Origin: Acidimicrobiales bacterium
GTDB lineage: Bacteria; Actinomycetota; Acidimicrobiia; Acidimicrobiales; Aldehydirespiratoraceae
Assembly: GCA_029246685.1 (NCBI GenBank)
Contig: JAQWMR010000016.1
Coordinates: forward strand, 898,877 to 962,876
Length of the DNA: 64,000 nt
Direction: 5' to 3'
Made by a program: the position numbers and the translations under genes. Position 1 is the first letter of the stretch; each line of letters starts with the position of its first letter. Under the pieces are notes generated by a model. It saw only the letters and a program-made list of their open reading frames with translations. It had not been told where the DNA came from and made no database searches. Below are positions 25,813-34,482 of this stretch, in pieces.

Positions 25813-26946
25813 CTACAAGACGGCGAAGCAGGCGCGCATCTCCTGCACGAAAGTGGCGGGCTGTTCCCAGGCGGCGAAGTGGCCGCCCTTGTCGAGCTCG
25901 TTCCAGTACTGGATGTTCTCGTAGCGCTGGTCGGCCCACCGGCGCGAGCAGCGAATGATCTCCTTGGGGAAGATCGAGCAGCCGGTCGGCACCACGACTG
26001 CACCGCCGCCGAAGTCGGCGAAGCTCTCCCAGTAGAGACGGGCAGACGACGCCCCGGTTGCCGTGAACCAGTAGATCGAGATGTTGTCGAGCATCTGGTC
26101 CTTGGACAGCGCCGACTCGGGGTGACCGTCGTTGTCGGTCCAGGCCCACATCTTCTCGGCGATCCAGGCGCACTGACCGGACGCCGAATCCACCAAGCCG
26201 TAGCCGAGCGATTGGGGACGGGTGGACTGCTGCTTCGAGTAGCCCGAATCCCATTTGTCGTAGTGGCCGAGAGCGGCGAGCGCGTCGGCCTCTTGCGGCG
26301 TCGGGTCAGCGAGTGACTCCGGCGTGGGTCCAGCGACAGGCATGTTCGTGTGGATGGCCCGGACGTTCAGGTTCTGCATCCCGATGTAGGTGGTGACGGC
26401 TCCGCCCCAGTCACCGCCCTGGGCGACATAGGGGTCGTAGCCGAGGCGGACCATCAGTGTGTTCCACGCCGTCGCGATCCAGGCCACACCGCAGCCCGAC
26501 GAACTGGGCTTGCCGCTCCAGCCGTAGCCCGGCAGCGAGGGGATGACGAGGTGGAACGCATCGTCGGCCGAGCCGCCGTGCGCGGTCGGGTTCGTGAGGG
26601 GCTCGATGACCCCCATGAACTCGGCGACCGAGCCGGGCCAACCGTGGGTGAGCACCATCGGTGTCGCGTCCTCGTGGGGCGAGCGGATGTGGATGAAGTG
26701 GATGTCGACGCCGTCGATCTCCGTGATGAAGTTGTCGTACGCGTTGATCGCCGACTCGAACCGGCGCCAGTCGTAGTCCGTGGCCCAGTAGTCGCAGAGC
26801 TCCTGGGTGTAGGCGAGCGGGATGCCCTGGCTCCAGTCGTCCACGGCCTCCTTCTCCGGCCAACGAGCCCGGGCGAGCCGGTCACGGAGGTCGTCGATGG
26901 CGGCGTCGGGGACGTCGATGATGAAGGGGCGGATCTCGTCGCTCAT
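25813..26946 (-). CDS. Epoxide hydrolase, alpha/beta-hydrolase fold
   Basis: 377 aa from ATG 26946. The N-terminal EHN segment (IDDLRDRLARARWPE) and the core show the soluble/microsomal epoxide hydrolase arrangement: oxyanion HGWPGS near residue 98, nucleophile elbow GGDWGG near 175, and the late histidine in GGHFAAWE. The capping tyrosines and charge-relay acid fall in the expected region but cannot be assigned with certainty. It opens epoxides to diols. The gene converges with the PPOX fragment and diverges from the DNA ligase, with a GTCTGAC palindrome between the two starts. Confidence 0.88.
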   Translation of the reverse strand: MSDEIRPFIIDVPDAAIDDLRDRLARARWPEKEAVDDWSQGIPLAYTQELCDYWATDYDWRRFESAINAYDNFITEIDGVDIHFIHIRSPHEDATPMVLTHGWPGSVAEFMGVIEPLTNPTAHGGSADDAFHLVIPSLPGYGWSGKPSSSGCGVAWIATAWNTLMVRLGYDPYVAQGGDWGGAVTTYIGMQNLNVRAIHTNMPVAGPTPESLADPTPQEADALAALGHYDKWDSGYSKQQSTRPQSLGYGLVDSASGQCAWIAEKMWAWTDNDGHPESALSKDQMLDNISIYWFTATGASSARLYWESFADFGGGAVVVPTGCSIFPKEIIRCSRRWADQRYENIQYWNELDKGGHFAAWEQPATFVQEMRACFAVL

Positions 26947-26991
26947 CCCCGCAGCCTCGCCGCACCAGGCGGACCGGGGCAAGTGCGGCGA

Positions 26992-27024
26992 AAGTGCAGC
27001 GGGGGTCTGACCCCAAGTGCAGCG
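26992..27024. repeat. GTCTGAC palindrome flanked by direct repeats
   Basis: GGGGTCTGACCCC (27002-27014) is a perfect 13-bp palindrome. On each side stands the same 10-mer AAGTGCAGCG (26992-27001 and 27015-27024), and a third near-copy (AAGTGCGGCG) lies at about 26980. It sits 15 nt before the DNA ligase start, in the divergent gap with the epoxide hydrolase. Confidence 0.8.
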
Positions 27025-27038
27025 TTTAGGATCCGGGC

Positions 27039-28115
27039 ATGGATCTGCCGGTCACTCGGCCCGTGAAGCCGATGTTGGCGAAGGCAGTCGACGGCATCCC
27101 CGAGATCGGTGATCTGGCGTTCGAGCCGAAGTGGGACGGCTTCCGCTGCATCGTGTTTCGCGACGGCGACGAGGTCCACCTCGGCTCCCGCAACGAGAAG
27201 CCCCTGACCCGCTACTTCCCTGAGCTGATCGAGCCGCTCCTCGCGTCTCTCCCAGACCGGTGCGTGGTGGACGGCGAGATCATCGTGACCGTCGACGACC
27301 ATCTGGGCTTCGACTCGCTGCAGCAGCGCATCCACCCGGCCGAGTCGAGCGTCACCAAGCTTTCCGTGGAGACCCCCGCCGAGTTCGTCGCCCTCGATGT
27401 CCTCGCGGTCAACGACACGGACCTCACCGATGAGCCGTTCCGCGACCGCCGTCAGATTCACGAGGCCATCGGCGCCACGTTCGAAGCCCCGATCCACCTC
27501 GTGCCGTCCACGCTCGATCGCGAGATCGCCCACGACTGGTACGTCCGATTCGAGGGTGCCGGCCTGGACGGCTTGATCGCCAAGCCCCGCGACGGCACCT
27601 ACCTGCCGAACAAGCGCGTCCAGTACAAGGTGAAGCACACCCGCACCGCCGATGTGGTCATCGCCGGCTACCGACTCCACAAGGACGGCGAGGGCGTCGG
27701 TTCGATGCTCGTTGGTCTCCACGACGAAGACGGTCGACTCCAGCACATGGGCGTCGCCTCCTCGTTCAAGACGAGCCTGCGCCAGGAACTGATCGAGACG
27801 CTCGCACCGTTCATCGTCGAGGGCCCGGCCGACCATCCGTGGTCCGAGTGGATGAACCCCGAAGCCCACACCGAGGGGCTCATGCCCGGCGGCCCGAACC
27901 GGTGGAGCCAGGGTCGCGACACCGCTATGTGGGTGCCACTCACCAGCCAACTCGTGGCCGAGGTGAAGCACGAGGCAGTCCTCAAAGGCCGGTTCCGCGG
28001 CACAACGCGGTTCGTCCGATGGCGCCCGGATCGCGACGCCGACTCCTGCGCCTACGCGCAGCTGGAGGTCGCCGCCCCGGTAGGGATCAGCGAGGTCCTC
28101 GGCGTCGAGGGATGA
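27039..28115 (+). CDS. ligC: ATP-dependent DNA ligase, LigC type
   Basis: 358 aa. Motif I with the lysine that is adenylated is EPKWDGFR near residue 32. Motif III-like FVALDVLAV, motif IV DGLIAKP and motif V VQYKVKHTR follow, then an OB-fold domain. The length and absence of nuclease or primase domains fit mycobacterial LigC, a ligase used in back-up repair and base-excision repair. Start ATG 27039. A GTCTGAC palindrome lies immediately upstream and another immediately downstream. Confidence 0.9.
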   Translation: MDLPVTRPVKPMLAKAVDGIPEIGDLAFEPKWDGFRCIVFRDGDEVHLGSRNEKPLTRYFPELIEPLLASLPDRCVVDGEIIVTVDDHLGFDSLQQRIHPAESSVTKLSVETPAEFVALDVLAVNDTDLTDEPFRDRRQIHEAIGATFEAPIHLVPSTLDREIAHDWYVRFEGAGLDGLIAKPRDGTYLPNKRVQYKVKHTRTADVVIAGYRLHKDGEGVGSMLVGLHDEDGRLQHMGVASSFKTSLRQELIETLAPFIVEGPADHPWSEWMNPEAHTEGLMPGGPNRWSQGRDTAMWVPLTSQLVAEVKHEAVLKGRFRGTTRFVRWRPDRDADSCAYAQLEVAAPVGISEVLGVEG

Positions 28116-28407
28116 GCGGACCGAGACGGCTTCTGTATCGGGGGGTCTGACCCCTCGATACAGAAGCGGAGGGGGTGCGGCCGCAGTAGGCGAGGAAGCG
28201 GTCGACGATCGAGGCATCGTCGGCGACGGACACTTCGGCGCCCATCAGGCCGGGCGACCGGAGGGCATCGCCCGCTGCCTGGAGGCCCGGCAGGATAGCC
28301 GCGGTAACGCCGGGATCGAGATGCGGGTCCACGCCGAGCGCGGCGCCGATATCCCACGAATGCGTATAGAGATCGGCCGCGGACAGGCGCAGGCGATCAT
28401 CGAGCAA
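28087..28407 (-). pseudogene. TIGR03086-type (maleylpyruvate isomerase fold) 3' fragment
   Basis: From TTG 28407 the frame gives AADLYTHSWDIGAALG, then a stretch to IVDRFLAYCGRTP, the C-terminal part of TIGR03086 proteins (mycothiol-dependent maleylpyruvate isomerase-like). The DinB-like N-terminal domain is absent. After CGRTP the frame runs through the palindrome at 28.1 kb and into the antisense of the ligase gene, so the natural stop has also been lost. Upstream it abuts the start of an unrelated lipoprotein in a different frame. Confidence 0.65.
28129..28167. repeat. 39-bp near-perfect palindrome with GTCTGAC core
   Basis: Arms of 19 nt (28129-28147 and 28149-28167) pair around a central T with one G-T mismatch; the centre is GGGGGTCTGACCCC. 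It begins 13 nt after the DNA ligase stop. It has the same design as the 41-bp palindrome at 21.2 kb but different outer arms. Confidence 0.88.
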
Positions 28408-28409
28408 TC

Positions 28410-28577
28410 CTCGTCTGGCTCAGAGGTCGTCGTCGCGGGGGCCGACGTCGTCGTGGTCGCAGTCGTGGTCGTGTTGGTCTCCGGCGGATCAGCCGCGTCG
28501 GTGCTGTCGTCGTCGGCACACCCGGCTGCCAGCGGCACAAGGGCGACGAACACCACGGTCCACACCCGACACCTCAT
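28410..28577 (-). pseudogene. Lipoprotein 5' fragment
   Basis: ATG 28577 opens with MRCRVWTVVFVALVPLAAGC, a lipoprotein signal peptide with lipobox LAAGC, followed by an acidic, Thr-rich linker. At about 28410 the sequence changes into the TIGR03086 fragment in another frame, so the exported domain is missing. The frame continues without homology to 28245. Regarded as a remnant whose 3' part was deleted. Confidence 0.6.
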
Positions 28578-28635
28578 CGCCCGACATGGTCGCACAGTGG
28601 GCGAGGGAGCAACCCCGCCTGGCAGACTCCCGGGC

Positions 28636-29127
28636 ATGGCTGCATCCGATCTCCCCGCCACCGCCGATCTGTGCGATGACCACGACGACGAGGTCGCCAT
28701 TCTCGACAACGTCTTCCGGTCTCTCGGCGGGCGCGACCAGATGGCGGGGACCGCCGTGACGCTGAAGCTCTTCGAAGACAACTCCCTCGTCCGTGAGGCC
28801 GTCGCGGAGGACGGAGTGGGCAAGGTGCTCGTGGTGGATGCCGGCGGGTCCCGGCGTCGGGCGGTCGTAGGCGATCAGCTCGCGGCGACGGCGAGCGACA
28901 ACGGCTGGTCAGGCATCCTCGTCTACGGCGCCGTGCGAGACAGCGCGATCCTCGCGAAGACCGATCTCGCCATCCACGCGCTCGGCACCAACCCCCGCAA
29001 GACCAAGAAGCGCAATCTCGGCGACCGCGACGTCGACGTGACCTTCTGCGGCGCGACGATCCGGCCGGGCGATTGGATCTGTGCCGATCTCGACGGGGTC
29101 CTCGTGGCGGACCGCCCGCTCGGCTGA
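28636..29127 (+). CDS. rraA: RraA-family protein
   Basis: 163 aa from ATG 28636. It carries AGTAVTLKLFEDNSLVRE, VVDAGGSRRRAVVGDQLA and the signature NGWSGILVYGAVRD, which form the phosphate and metal loops. The family comprises the RNase E inhibitor RraA and 4-hydroxy-4-methyl-2-oxoglutarate/oxaloacetate aldolases. The GDQLA...RD motif with Arg and Asp in place is compatible with aldolase activity. Which role applies here cannot be decided from sequence. Confidence 0.88.
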   Translation: MAASDLPATADLCDDHDDEVAILDNVFRSLGGRDQMAGTAVTLKLFEDNSLVREAVAEDGVGKVLVVDAGGSRRRAVVGDQLAATASDNGWSGILVYGAVRDSAILAKTDLAIHALGTNPRKTKKRNLGDRDVDVTFCGATIRPGDWICADLDGVLVADRPLG

Positions 29128-29139
29128 TCCGGCGACTGG

Positions 29140-29766
29140 TCAGCCGTCGACGATCGTGCCCTCGACGACCGCCCTATCGATCAACTGCTCGACGATCCCC
29201 CAGACGCCGTCGAGGCCGTCAGCCATCTTGGAGTTGACCGCCTTCACCTCCGCCGCGTTCACGCCGCGGCGAGTCCACGACTTGCCGCCGATGGCAAGGT
29301 TCATGAGGAACGGCTGGAGCCGGTCGCAGCTGTAGGCGAAGCGCGCCTCTGGCGTCTCTCGCGCTTCGTACTCGTCCCAGAGTGCTCGCAGCTCGGAGGC
29401 CTCGGGCTCGGGAAGCAGCGCGAAGATCCGATCAGCAGCCGCAATCTCCTCCGCCTCCTTGCTCTTGCGAGCCTCGTAGTCGTAGATGTCGACGTCACCG
29501 GCGTCGATCTCGACGATGTCGTGGATGAGAAGAATGCGTATCGCCCGTTCGAGGTCGATGGGTTCCTTGGCGTGGGGAGCCATGACCATCGCGATCATCG
29601 CGAGGTGCCACGAGTGTTCGGCGGAGTTCTCGCGCCGGCTCTCGTCGACGAGGAGCGTCTGTCGGAGTTCTGTCTTGAGCTTGTCGAGTTCGTAGATGAA
29701 CGAGAGACGATCGGCGAGCCCCTGGTCGAATGTCGCAGCGAGCGCGACGGCTTCCGCCTGGTCCAT
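29140..29766 (-). CDS. HD-domain hydrolase (YfbR/HDDC2-like 5'-nucleotidase)
   Basis: 208 aa from ATG 29766, which shares its first base with the exonuclease stop (TGATG). The HD metal motifs are present: NSAEHSWHLAMIAMV near residue 48 (first His), ILLIHDIVEIDAGD near 80 (HD), and a distal aspartate in YSCDRLQP. The length and order match the 5'-deoxynucleotidases that dephosphorylate dNMPs. Coupled translation with the 5'-3' exonuclease suggests turnover of nucleotides it releases. Confidence 0.85.
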   Translation of the reverse strand: MDQAEAVALAATFDQGLADRLSFIYELDKLKTELRQTLLVDESRRENSAEHSWHLAMIAMVMAPHAKEPIDLERAIRILLIHDIVEIDAGDVDIYDYEARKSKEAEEIAAADRIFALLPEPEASELRALWDEYEARETPEARFAYSCDRLQPFLMNLAIGGKSWTRRGVNAAEVKAVNSKMADGLDGVWGIVEQLIDRAVVEGTIVDG

Positions 29767-30638
29767 CAGCCGTAGTTCCAGAACAGCTCGTGGGCGCGCT
29801 TGGCGACGCGGTCGGCGCCGATCTCGGCGCAGCGCTCGTCGAACCCGGCGCCGGGCCCCTGCCAGACCATCTCGTCCACCGTCGCACTGACGGGGGCATC
29901 GAGGTCGACGGTCGCGATACGTCGGAAGAGCAATGCGTCCTCGAAGTTCTCTCGAAGGGTCAAGGCGAGCTTGGCTGCGCCACGGACGTCGAGGCCCTCC
30001 CACTCGGCGACGTCGAGTGGGACTTGGTCGATGTGGCCGAACTTGGACAGGACCTTGGCCGCGGACTTCGCGCCCCAGCCCTGCAGCCCCGGAAAGCCGT
30101 CGGCCGTATCGCCCACCACGCCGAGGTAGTCGGGGATCGAGTCCGGCGGCACGCCGAACTTCTCGATGACACCGGCCCAGTCGTAGATGATCTCTCGTCG
30201 TCGATCGAGCTGGACGACGCGATCATCAGGCGTGACACATTGGGCGAGGTCCTTGTCCGGCGTGCAGATGATGACCTGCTCCACTCGATCGTCGGCGGCG
30301 GCCATTGCTGCAGCCGCAGCCATTCCGTCGTCGGCCTCGTGGGTGATCTGCGGCCACACCGTGAACCCGGCGAGCTCGAGCAGCTCCTCGACCTCGGGGA
30401 ACTGGGCGAACAGGTCGGGCTCGATGTCGCTCCCGTCCTTGTACCCGTCGTACATGTCGTTACGGAATGACTCGATCACATGGTCGGTGGCGATCCCGAT
30501 GTGGGTGGCCCCACCGTCGACGAGGTCCAACACCGTGTTGAGCACGCCTCGCTGCGCCCCGAGCCGGGTGTCCTTGTTGGACGGACCGTAGTGAAACCGG
30601 AAGAGCTCGTAGGTGCCGTCGACCAGGTGCACATTCAT
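29766..30638 (-). CDS. 5'-3' exonuclease (PolI N-terminal/FEN type)
   Basis: 290 aa from ATG 30638. It is a stand-alone version of the polymerase I 5' nuclease: VHLVDGTYELFRFHY at the start, acidic EADDGMAAAA near residue 100, TPDKDLAQCV near 125, the helix-hairpin-helix region GVVGDTADGFPGLQGWGAKSA-type near 175. These hold the metal-binding aspartates. It would remove flaps or RNA primers. Divergent from the helicase gene by 56 nt. Confidence 0.88.
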   Translation of the reverse strand: MNVHLVDGTYELFRFHYGPSNKDTRLGAQRGVLNTVLDLVDGGATHIGIATDHVIESFRNDMYDGYKDGSDIEPDLFAQFPEVEELLELAGFTVWPQITHEADDGMAAAAAMAAADDRVEQVIICTPDKDLAQCVTPDDRVVQLDRRREIIYDWAGVIEKFGVPPDSIPDYLGVVGDTADGFPGLQGWGAKSAAKVLSKFGHIDQVPLDVAEWEGLDVRGAAKLALTLRENFEDALLFRRIATVDLDAPVSATVDEMVWQGPGAGFDERCAEIGADRVAKRAHELFWNYG

Positions 30639-30694
30639 GAGGCGGCGTCCTTCATCATCGGAGCCTCGCACACCTTCCGTCAGGACGCGGCAAG

Positions 30695-33067
30695 ATGGCG
30701 GCGATGCCGCTTCCGCCCACCGACCTGCCCGTGGAAGAGGTGATTGCCGACGTTCGCGAGGCGCTGCAGGCCAGTGGTCACGCAGTCCTGCAGGCGGAGC
30801 CGGGGGCCGGAAAGAGCACCGTGATCCCACTGCGGCTGCTCGACGAATCGTGGCTCGGCCAGGACCGCGTCGTCGTTCTCGAACCTCGGCGCGTCGCCGC
30901 CCGCGCCGCGGCGCGACGGATGGCGAGTCTGCTCGGTGAGGAGCCCGGGCAGACCGTGGGGTGGGTGACACGCGACGACCGACGGGTCGGGCCAGAGACT
31001 CGAATCGAGGTCGTGACCGAGGGCGTGCTGACCGCCCGGCTGGTGAACGACCCGGCGCTGACCGGCGTCGGCTTGGTGATCTTCGACGAGTTCCACGAAC
31101 GCTCGCTGCCCGGCGACACCGGCCTCGCGCTCGCGCTCCATAGCCGAGAGCACCACGGACTCGCCGCCCGGCTGCTCGTCATGTCCGCCACGCTCGACAG
31201 CGACGCGGTCGCCGCACTCCTCGGTGGCGATGACGGACCCGCCCCCGTCGTGACGTCCACCGGCCGCACATTCCCCGTTGAGATCCAGTGGCGGCCTCGC
31301 AAGCGTCGCGACCCGCTCGTTCCAGCAGTGGTCCGCACCGTGCAAGAAGCGCTGCGGGGCCCCGACGACGTACTGGTCTTTCTCCCGGGCGTCGGCGAGA
31401 TTCGCGGCGCGGAACGCGAGCTGTCCGGGGTTCTCGGCCCCGACGGCCCGGTCGTCCTCCCGCTGCACGGATCCCTGCCGGCAGCCGAACAAGACGCCGC
31501 CTTGATCCCGCGAGCAAGCCGGCGTGTCGTCCTTGCCACCGACCTCGCGGAGACGAGCCTCACCGTCGAAGGCATCGGGTCGATCGTGGACAGCGGGCTG
31601 GCCCGACGCCCGCGACACGACAGCCGGACCGGGATGACCGCGCTCCACACGGTCACGACATCGCGCGCCTCAGCCGAACAGCGGGCAGGGCGAGCGGGGC
31701 GAACGGGTCCTGGGATCGCCTACCGACTCTGGTCGAAGGTCGAGAACGGCGGCCGGTTGCCGTTCCTACCCCCGGCGATCACCGAGGTCGAGCTGTCGGA
31801 CCTCGTCCTGGACCTCGCCCAACGAGGCATCACGGATCCGGCGACGGTTCCGTTCTTGGACTCGCCGCCGGCGGAGGCCTGGGCAGACGGCGTCGCGCTT
31901 CTGCAACGGCTGGGTGCGCTGGACGACGCCGGTATCCCGACCGAGCGCGGCCTCTGGATGGCTCGCGTGCCCGCCCACCCACGGTTGGCGCGCATGGTGG
32001 TCGAGTCGCGGGACCCGTGGCTTGCCTGCCTGCTCGCCGCGCTCCTCGAGGACCGCGACGTACTCCGAGGTCGGCCGACGGAGCTCCCGTCCGATCTGCA
32101 TGAGCGGCTGGCCCTCGTGCTCGACCCCGACCGGCACCATCCGGCAGCCGACGGTCGGGCGTTACGTCAGGTTCGCGACCGCGCCGCAGATCTCGCCCGC
32201 CGACAGGGCGTCGCCACACGCGACATCGAGCCCGATTCGCTCGATCCCAACGCGATGGGAGCTGTCCTCGCCGCGGGATTCCCTGACCGGGTGGCCCGAC
32301 CGAAGGCTGGCGTGCGGGGCCGCCTTCATCTGATCGACGGACGGTCCGCCAAGATCGACCGATCGGATCCTCTCGCCGATGCACGAGGCATTGTCGCTGT
32401 CGACCTCGGCGGCCGACCGAAGGAGCCCGTCGTCAACCGCGCGGCGCGTTTGGAGGCCACGATCGACCATCTCGTCTTCGCGACGCCGGACCTCGATGCC
32501 ACGGTACGGGAGATTCGCGAGTCGTGGGGGGTGGATCCCACCGATGGTGGCAGCCACGACGGGCGCGGCTCCCGCAACGTCCTGCTCGCACTCGGCGGCG
32601 CGACCTACCTCGAGGTCATCGGGCCGGATCCCGCGCAGCCGGATCCGTCCGGCCCCCGCCCGTTCGGTCTCGACGATCTGACTGAACCGACGCTCGTGAC
32701 GTGGGCAGCGGGAGTGCCGGCGATCGATGTCTGGATCGAGTGGGCACGCGGACGCGGGCTCGACCCGGGAGACGCGTTCTCCATGAGCCGCACAACTCCG
32801 CAGGGCGCCACCCTCGAGTGGCGGCTCACGACTCCGTCGGCGGACGGCGCGGGTGTCCTGCCCTTCCTCATCGAATGGCCGGGAGCCACACCTGCGGCAA
32901 CCTCGGCCACAGGCTGCTCACTGATGTCGCTCGAGCTGCGCCATCCGGACCCCGCGATCGGCTCGCGGCTGCGCGAGTACGCAGTCCCCGTAGAGATTCA
33001 GCGTGGAGATGCCGGGCTCACGGCGTCGCTCATCACGCCTGCCGGCATGGTGACCTTGGCCGGCTGA
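30695..33067 (+). CDS. HrpB-type helicase fused to a glyoxalase-like domain
   Basis: 790 aa. Residues 1 to about 585 are a DEAH-family HrpB-like RNA helicase: EPGAGKSTVIPL (motif I), EPRRVAARAAARRMA (Ia), FDEFHERSL (II, DEFH), MSATLDS (III), ATDLAETSLTVEG (V), QRAGRAGRTGPG (VI). The HrpB-specific C-terminal domain, about 230 residues, is missing. Instead, from residue about 590, TIDHLVFATPDLDATV starts an apparently whole glyoxalase-3/VOC domain ending at 790. Relatives of both parts exist as separate proteins, so the gene looks like an in-frame fusion created by deletion. ATG 30704 is an alternative start. Confidence 0.85.
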   Translation: MAAMPLPPTDLPVEEVIADVREALQASGHAVLQAEPGAGKSTVIPLRLLDESWLGQDRVVVLEPRRVAARAAARRMASLLGEEPGQTVGWVTRDDRRVGPETRIEVVTEGVLTARLVNDPALTGVGLVIFDEFHERSLPGDTGLALALHSREHHGLAARLLVMSATLDSDAVAALLGGDDGPAPVVTSTGRTFPVEIQWRPRKRRDPLVPAVVRTVQEALRGPDDVLVFLPGVGEIRGAERELSGVLGPDGPVVLPLHGSLPAAEQDAALIPRASRRVVLATDLAETSLTVEGIGSIVDSGLARRPRHDSRTGMTALHTVTTSRASAEQRAGRAGRTGPGIAYRLWSKVENGGRLPFLPPAITEVELSDLVLDLAQRGITDPATVPFLDSPPAEAWADGVALLQRLGALDDAGIPTERGLWMARVPAHPRLARMVVESRDPWLACLLAALLEDRDVLRGRPTELPSDLHERLALVLDPDRHHPAADGRALRQVRDRAADLARRQGVATRDIEPDSLDPNAMGAVLAAGFPDRVARPKAGVRGRLHLIDGRSAKIDRSDPLADARGIVAVDLGGRPKEPVVNRAARLEATIDHLVFATPDLDATVREIRESWGVDPTDGGSHDGRGSRNVLLALGGATYLEVIGPDPAQPDPSGPRPFGLDDLTEPTLVTWAAGVPAIDVWIEWARGRGLDPGDAFSMSRTTPQGATLEWRLTTPSADGAGVLPFLIEWPGATPAATSATGCSLMSLELRHPDPAIGSRLREYAVPVEIQRGDAGLTASLITPAGMVTLAG

Positions 33068-33084
33068 AGCACCGGCGCCGAGGG

Positions 33085-33486
33085 CTACTCCTGGACGAGT
33101 TCGATCAGCGTGCCGAAGCTGCCCTTCGGATGCACGAACGCGACGGTCGTCCCGCGCGAACCCGACCGGGGCGCCTGATCGATCGGCGTGGCGCCGGCCT
33201 CGACCATCTGGGCGAGCGCCGCCGCACAGTCGTCGACCCGGTAGCCGACGTGATGAAGCCCCTCACCGCGCTTCTCGAGGTACTTCGCGATCGGCGACTC
33301 CTCAGTCGTCGCCGCGGTGAGCTGGATGAAGCTGTCGGCGACTTTGATGAGTGCTTCCTCCACACCGTCGGAGTCGACGATCTCCCGATGGTGAACCTCT
33401 GCACCGAATGCCTCGCCGTAGTACGCGATGGCGGCCTCCAGGTCATGAACGGCGATGGCGATGTGGTCGATCTCGGTGAGCTGCAC
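33085..33486 (-). CDS. mce: Methylmalonyl-CoA epimerase
   Basis: 133 aa VOC-fold protein. It opens with IDHIAIAVHDLEAAIAYY, and has the metal ligands His in DHIAIAV, a glutamate-rich middle, GLHHVGYRVDD with the second histidine, and a terminal FGTLIELVQ glutamate. It interconverts the R and S forms of methylmalonyl-CoA between propionyl-CoA carboxylase (beta subunit at 16 kb) and the mutase. It converges with the helicase-glyoxalase gene. Confidence 0.92.
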   Translation of the reverse strand: MQLTEIDHIAIAVHDLEAAIAYYGEAFGAEVHHREIVDSDGVEEALIKVADSFIQLTAATTEESPIAKYLEKRGEGLHHVGYRVDDCAAALAQMVEAGATPIDQAPRSGSRGTTVAFVHPKGSFGTLIELVQE

Positions 33487-33589
33487 AGCCCGTATCGTAT
33501 GACGGCTCGGACCCGCGACGACAACCGGCCGAGCACGCGCCGTGAGGTCGTGCCAGCACCCGGCGCAGTCGTGGTGAAATACTCGAAGT

Positions 33590-34208
33590 GTGGAATTTTC
33601 CCCTGAAGATCTCGAAAGCGCCGAGTTCGGCAGCGCCGACGAGGGTTACGACCACGACGCCGCACGCGAGCTGCTGCGCAAGACCGCGGAGCGCATCCGC
33701 GAGCTCGAACGGGAGGGCGTCAAGAGCGTCTCCGATTCCGTCAGCGCGGTGCTCGAGCAGGCGGTGAAGCCCGGCGAGGACCTCGTGTCATCCGCCACCA
33801 AAGACGCCCGACGCAGTTCGCGCGGCGGCAGATTCCGATGCCGAACGCATCGCGGCAAACGCCGCCGGCGTCGCAGCGAAGTCCGTCGCCCAGGGCGAGA
33901 AGACGGCCGCCGGGCTCGTCGAGGATGCCCAGGGCAAGGTCGACGCGATCATGACGGCCGCCGAGAAGGACGCCCGCGAGCGCTCGACCAAAGTGATCCA
34001 CGAAGCCCAGCAGCGACTCGACCGTCTGCTTGCCGCCAAGCGCGACGTCCACGACCGCCCTCAGGCGGCGATGGCCGACATCCACGCATCGGTGTCGCAG
34101 GTCGGCGTCAGCCAGACCGACGAACTGGCACTCACGGTCGAAGACCCCGACGGCGAGGTTGCGTGGGCGGAAGATCTCGACGAGGTCACCGCGCGCAAGT
34201 CCGCCTGA
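33590..34208 (+). pseudogene. Coiled-coil protein with one-base frameshift
   Basis: Starts at GTG 33590 (EFSPEDLESAEFGSADEGYD) and gives a long Ala/Glu/Lys helix (KTAERIRELEREGV) up to SSATKDA. The helix then continues one frame over (VRAAADSDAERIAANAAG ... AAEKDARERSTKVIHEAQ) to 34208. Dropping one C from the CCC run at 33807-33809 restores a single frame of about 205 aa. It is DivIVA or ATP-synthase-b-like in texture, but no family was recognised. The lesion may be real or a sequencing error in a short homopolymer. Confidence 0.6.
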
Positions 34209-34482
34209 GCGGAGCGCCCGAGAAGGAGACGACGTGCGCCGATGCACGATCGTTGGTACGCGCCAGACCAGTCTCGCTGATGTCGAAAAGAAACCTACAA
34301 GAAGCACTTGTCATTCGGCTGTCATTATCGTAACGTAACCGCAACACAGCGGCCGGATTGGTGCGGATTACTCAACCCAATCCCATCCTCCCCCCCGACT
34401 GCCGTGGAATATCGAGGCGTCGTCTCGGATCTGCCGGTCAATCCATACCGCCCGCGCCCGGCAGGCACGAGACGGCGCCTCG
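34209..34482. other. 274-nt intergenic stretch
   Basis: Lies between the coiled-coil frame and the recR stop. It contains a locally AT-richer patch with repeated GTCATT and CGTAAC elements around 34310-34345 and a C-run at about 34390. No gene, RNA or convincing promoter is seen. Confidence 0.4.

Noticed and set aside
21225-28167. CRISPR-like array from the repeated palindromes
   Set aside because: Only three copies, widely and irregularly spaced, with different arms and no cas genes.
34300-34350. Promoter at the AT-richer patch before recR
   Set aside because: Boxes are not correctly spaced in either direction and no gene begins there.
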